A stretch of 14,673 bases of DNA from positions 1 to 14,673 of the forward strand of contig CBFHSE010000037.1 in assembly GCA_965658435.1 (NCBI GenBank), read 5' to 3'. Source of the DNA: JADHLN01 sp965658435 (GTDB lineage: Bacteria > Pseudomonadota > Alphaproteobacteria > Rickettsiales > JABIRX01). The notes under the pieces were generated by a model. The model was not told the DNA's origin and did no database searches. It saw nothing but the letters and a program-made list of their open reading frames with translations. Numbering within the stretch: the first letter of the stretch is position 1; the number at the start of each line of letters is the position of its first letter. The position numbers and the translations under genes were made by a program. Below, piece after piece: positions 12,045 to 14,673 of this stretch.

Positions 12045-14673
12045 ATGACTTTGGCATTATTTAAAAAATTTTTTGGTTCTGCAAATGACCGTTATCTAAA
12101 AGAATTTGCTCAAATTGTAGATTCTATAAATTCTAAAAGTGAATTTTATAAAAATTTATCTGATGCTGAACTGAAAGGAAAAACAAAAATTTTTCAAAAT
12201 AAATTAAAAGAAGGAAGTAGCTTAGATGATATTTTAGTTGATGCCTTTGCTGTGTGTAGAGAGGCGGCTGATAGAGTTTTAAAAATGCGTCATTTTGATG
12301 TGCAGCTTTATGGTGGTATTGCTTTACATAGAGGAATGATTAGTGAAATGAAAACAGGTGAAGGAAAAACTCTTGTCTCAACATTAGCTGCTTATTTGAA
12401 TGCGTTAACAGGTAAAGGCGTTCATATTGTAACAGTTAATGATTATCTGGCTAGTAGAGATGCAAATTGGATGGGGAAAATATATGAGTTTTTAGGTTTA
12501 AAAGTAGCTTGCATTGCAGGTGATATTAGTGATTCTGAAAAATTAGATGCTTATAATGCTGATATTTTATATGGCACTAATAATGAATTTGGCTTTGACT
12601 ATTTGCGAGATAATTTAAAATTAAGTTTAGAATCTATAGTTCAAAGAAGTCTTAATTATGCAATTATTGATGAAGTAGATTCAATTTTAATTGATGAGGC
12701 TAGAACCCCTTTAATTATTTCTGGCCCTGTTGATGATGACCCAGCATTATATATAAAAATTGTTAAAATTATTCCAGAGCTAAAAAGTAAATTTTTAGAA
12801 ATAGATGAAAAAACAAAAACTATTTCATTAAATGATGCCGGTACTGATTTTTTAGAAGAATTATTGGTTAAGAAATCCTTATTAAAAAAAGGTTCTTCCT
12901 TATATGATGTAGAGAATGTTTCATTAGTGCATCACGTGAATCAGGCATTAAGAGCAGAGCATTTATTTAAAAATGAAGTAGATTATATTGTAAGTGACAA
13001 TAAAATTTTGATAATTGATGAATTTACTGGAAGAGCTATGGATGGCAGAAGATATTCTGATGGATTACATCAAGCATTGGAGGCTAAAGAAGACGTGCCT
13101 ATTCAAAAAGAGAATCAAACATTAGCTTCAACTACATTTCAAAATTACTTTAGAAATTACGAAAAATTAGCTGGTATGACAGGAACTGCTTCAACTGAGG
13201 CTTCTGAATTTCATTCTATTTATAATTTAGATGTGGTTTCTATTCCTACGCATAAATTAGAAAAAAGAGATGATAAGGATGATGAAATATATAAAAATTT
13301 AGAGCAAAAATATAGGGCGGTAATTAAGCAGGTAAAAGAATGTTATGATAAAAAACAGCCTGTATTACTTGGAACTATAAGTATTGAAAGGTCTGAAATA
13401 TTAGCAAAATTACTTAAAAAAGAAAAACTTCCTCACAATGTATTAAATGCAAAGCAACATAATAAGGAAGCTAATATAATAGCTCAAGCAGGAAGGGCTG
13501 GGGCTATTACTATTGCTACTAATATGGCAGGTAGAGGAACTGATATTATGCTTGGTGGAAATCCTGAAATATTAGTTGCTAATAATGCAAAATTAACTTT
13601 AGATGCTGCAAAAGAGATTGTTGCAAAAGAAAAAGAGGAGGTTCTTAAAGTTGGTGGTTTGTTTGTTATTGGTACTGAAAGGCATGAATCAAGAAGGATT
13701 GATAATCAGCTAAGAGGTAGATCTGGAAGACAAGGAGACCCAGGAGTAACAAAGTTTTTCTTATCCTTAGAAGATGATTTGATGCGTATTTTTGGCTCAG
13801 AAAAAATGAGTTTTTTTCTAGATAAACTAGGCTTTAAAGATGATGAATCAATTCATCACCCCTGGATTAGTAGGGCATTAGAGAAAGCGCAGAGTAAGGT
13901 TGAGGGTCATAACTTTGAGATTAGAAAAACATTATTAAAATATGATGATATTTTAAATGAGCAACGTCAGGTTATTTATCATAAAAGAAAGGAGATAATT
14001 GGAGCTGAAAAAATTTCTGGCACTATTTTAGATTTTATCCAAGAGATAAATGGTAATATTGTTAGTAAATATATTCCTGCCAAATCATATATTGAGAATT
14101 GGGACTTAAAAAGTCTAGATATTGAAATTTATGATATTTATGGAGTGATGATTAATATAGAAGATTTTGCTAGTAAAAATGATGTTATGGCAGAAGCGAT
14201 ATTGGTAGAGCTTAATAAATTTTCTCAAAAATTTATAAAAGATAAGCGATCTGAATATGGTGAGGAGATGATGAATTTACTGGAAAAAAATTTAATGATA
14301 ATGACTTTAGATTCGTTGTGGAGAGATCACTTAAATCAAATGGATCATTTAAAAAATGGAATTAATCTAAGAGCTTATGCACAAAAAGATCCGTTGGATG
14401 AGTATAAAAAGGAAGCTTTTGTAATGTTTGAATCTATGCTTGATAACTTAATGGTTCAGGTTGTTAAAAGAATAGCGCATGCAAGAATTTCGCAAGAATC
14501 AGAAAAATTTATGGCTAAGAATGATGTTGTTGATTTGGATGATATTGAAGAAAGAAAAGACAAAACCCAATCTGTTTTAGGGCAAGATAAGCAATCCAAA
14601 CAAATATTTATAAATAAGGTCGCTCCTGAAGATAGAGATCCAAAAAACTCTGAATGCTGGGTTAAGTTAGGGC
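12045..14673 (+). CDS. secA: protein translocase ATPase SecA, 3'-truncated by the window edge
   Basis: Motor ATPase of the Sec export pathway, which drives preproteins through SecYEG. 876 codons are visible and the frame is open at the right edge. Motifs sit at nearly the E. coli positions: Walker A MKTGEGKT (102-109), VNDYLA, YGTNNEFGFDYLRDN, Walker B DEVD (209-212), EFTGRAMDGRRYSDG, LAGMTGTA, TNMAGRGTDI (492-501) and LRGRSGRQGDPG (556-567). The helical scaffold region includes SLWRDHLNQMDHL and AYAQKDPLDEYKKE. The last residues (SECWVKLG) are where the C-terminal zinc-binding CPCGSGKKYKxCHG tail is expected to begin, so only about 15-25 residues are missing. ATG 12045 gives the standard SecA N-terminus; an out-of-frame ATG lies at 12034. 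A short inverted repeat, GTTAG-TTATT-CTAAC (12015-12029), precedes the start. No secM-like gene is present. Confidence 0.98.
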   Translation, partial: MTLALFKKFFGSANDRYLKEFAQIVDSINSKSEFYKNLSDAELKGKTKIFQNKLKEGSSLDDILVDAFAVCREAADRVLKMRHFDVQLYGGIALHRGMISEMKTGEGKTLVSTLAAYLNALTGKGVHIVTVNDYLASRDANWMGKIYEFLGLKVACIAGDISDSEKLDAYNADILYGTNNEFGFDYLRDNLKLSLESIVQRSLNYAIIDEVDSILIDEARTPLIISGPVDDDPALYIKIVKIIPELKSKFLEIDEKTKTISLNDAGTDFLEELLVKKSLLKKGSSLYDVENVSLVHHVNQALRAEHLFKNEVDYIVSDNKILIIDEFTGRAMDGRRYSDGLHQALEAKEDVPIQKENQTLASTTFQNYFRNYEKLAGMTGTASTEASEFHSIYNLDVVSIPTHKLEKRDDKDDEIYKNLEQKYRAVIKQVKECYDKKQPVLLGTISIERSEILAKLLKKEKLPHNVLNAKQHNKEANIIAQAGRAGAITIATNMAGRGTDIMLGGNPEILVANNAKLTLDAAKEIVAKEKEEVLKVGGLFVIGTERHESRRIDNQLRGRSGRQGDPGVTKFFLSLEDDLMRIFGSEKMSFFLDKLGFKDDESIHHPWISRALEKAQSKVEGHNFEIRKTLLKYDDILNEQRQVIYHKRKEIIGAEKISGTILDFIQEINGNIVSKYIPAKSYIENWDLKSLDIEIYDIYGVMINIEDFASKNDVMAEAILVELNKFSQKFIKDKRSEYGEEMMNLLEKNLMIMTLDSLWRDHLNQMDHLKNGINLRAYAQKDPLDEYKKEAFVMFESMLDNLMVQVVKRIAHARISQESEKFMAKNDVVDLDDIEERKDKTQSVLGQDKQSKQIFINKVAPEDRDPKNSECWVKLG

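Overview
The window is AT-rich (by eye about 28-30% GC) and gene-dense, with short or negative gene spacing and few Shine-Dalgarno sequences. Its gene families point to a reduced-genome alphaproteobacterium: alphaproteobacterial-type L28, WaaA beside a DUF374 acyltransferase, a two-domain Nfu scaffold, two ExoIII-family nucleases and a DAACS glutamate/dicarboxylate carrier. The ankyrin-repeat gene and decaying genes suggest a host-associated lineage such as Rickettsiales or a neighbouring order. Retained purine (purE, purK), arginine (argG), sulfur amino acid (metC-like) and Kdo/LPS genes argue against the most reduced members of that order. The lineage is inferred; no marker here settles it.

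Layout. 1-1632 (+): the 3' part of a cystathionine beta-lyase gene overlapping xthA by ATGA. 1629-3575 (-): waaA and a DUF374 acyltransferase, an envelope lipid A/Kdo pair. 3671-5242 (+): purE-purK. 5243-5557 (-): rpmB, whose stop codon abuts that of purK. 5558-7156: an accessory island with a strongly promoted ankyrin gene cut by an in-frame TAG, a GC-richer palindromic stretch, and a pseudogene with two in-frame TAA codons. 7157-8783 (-): two tandem GNAT acetyltransferases and a second ExoIII, all joined by ATGA overlaps. 8855-10629 (+): argG and nfu. 10710-11960 (+): a glutamate/dicarboxylate:cation symporter, followed by a probable terminator. 12045-end (+): secA, cut by the window edge just before its C-terminal zinc-binding tail.

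Most of the window is ordinary core metabolism and housekeeping. The part that deserves attention is 5.6-7.1 kb. There, two protein-coding relics keep their reading frame over long distances but are interrupted only by nonsense codons, and between them lies a structured, compositionally distinct segment that looks like a dispersed palindromic repeat. I do not see a convincing new defence or mobile system. No tRNA, rRNA, CRISPR array, transposase or integrase was recognised.
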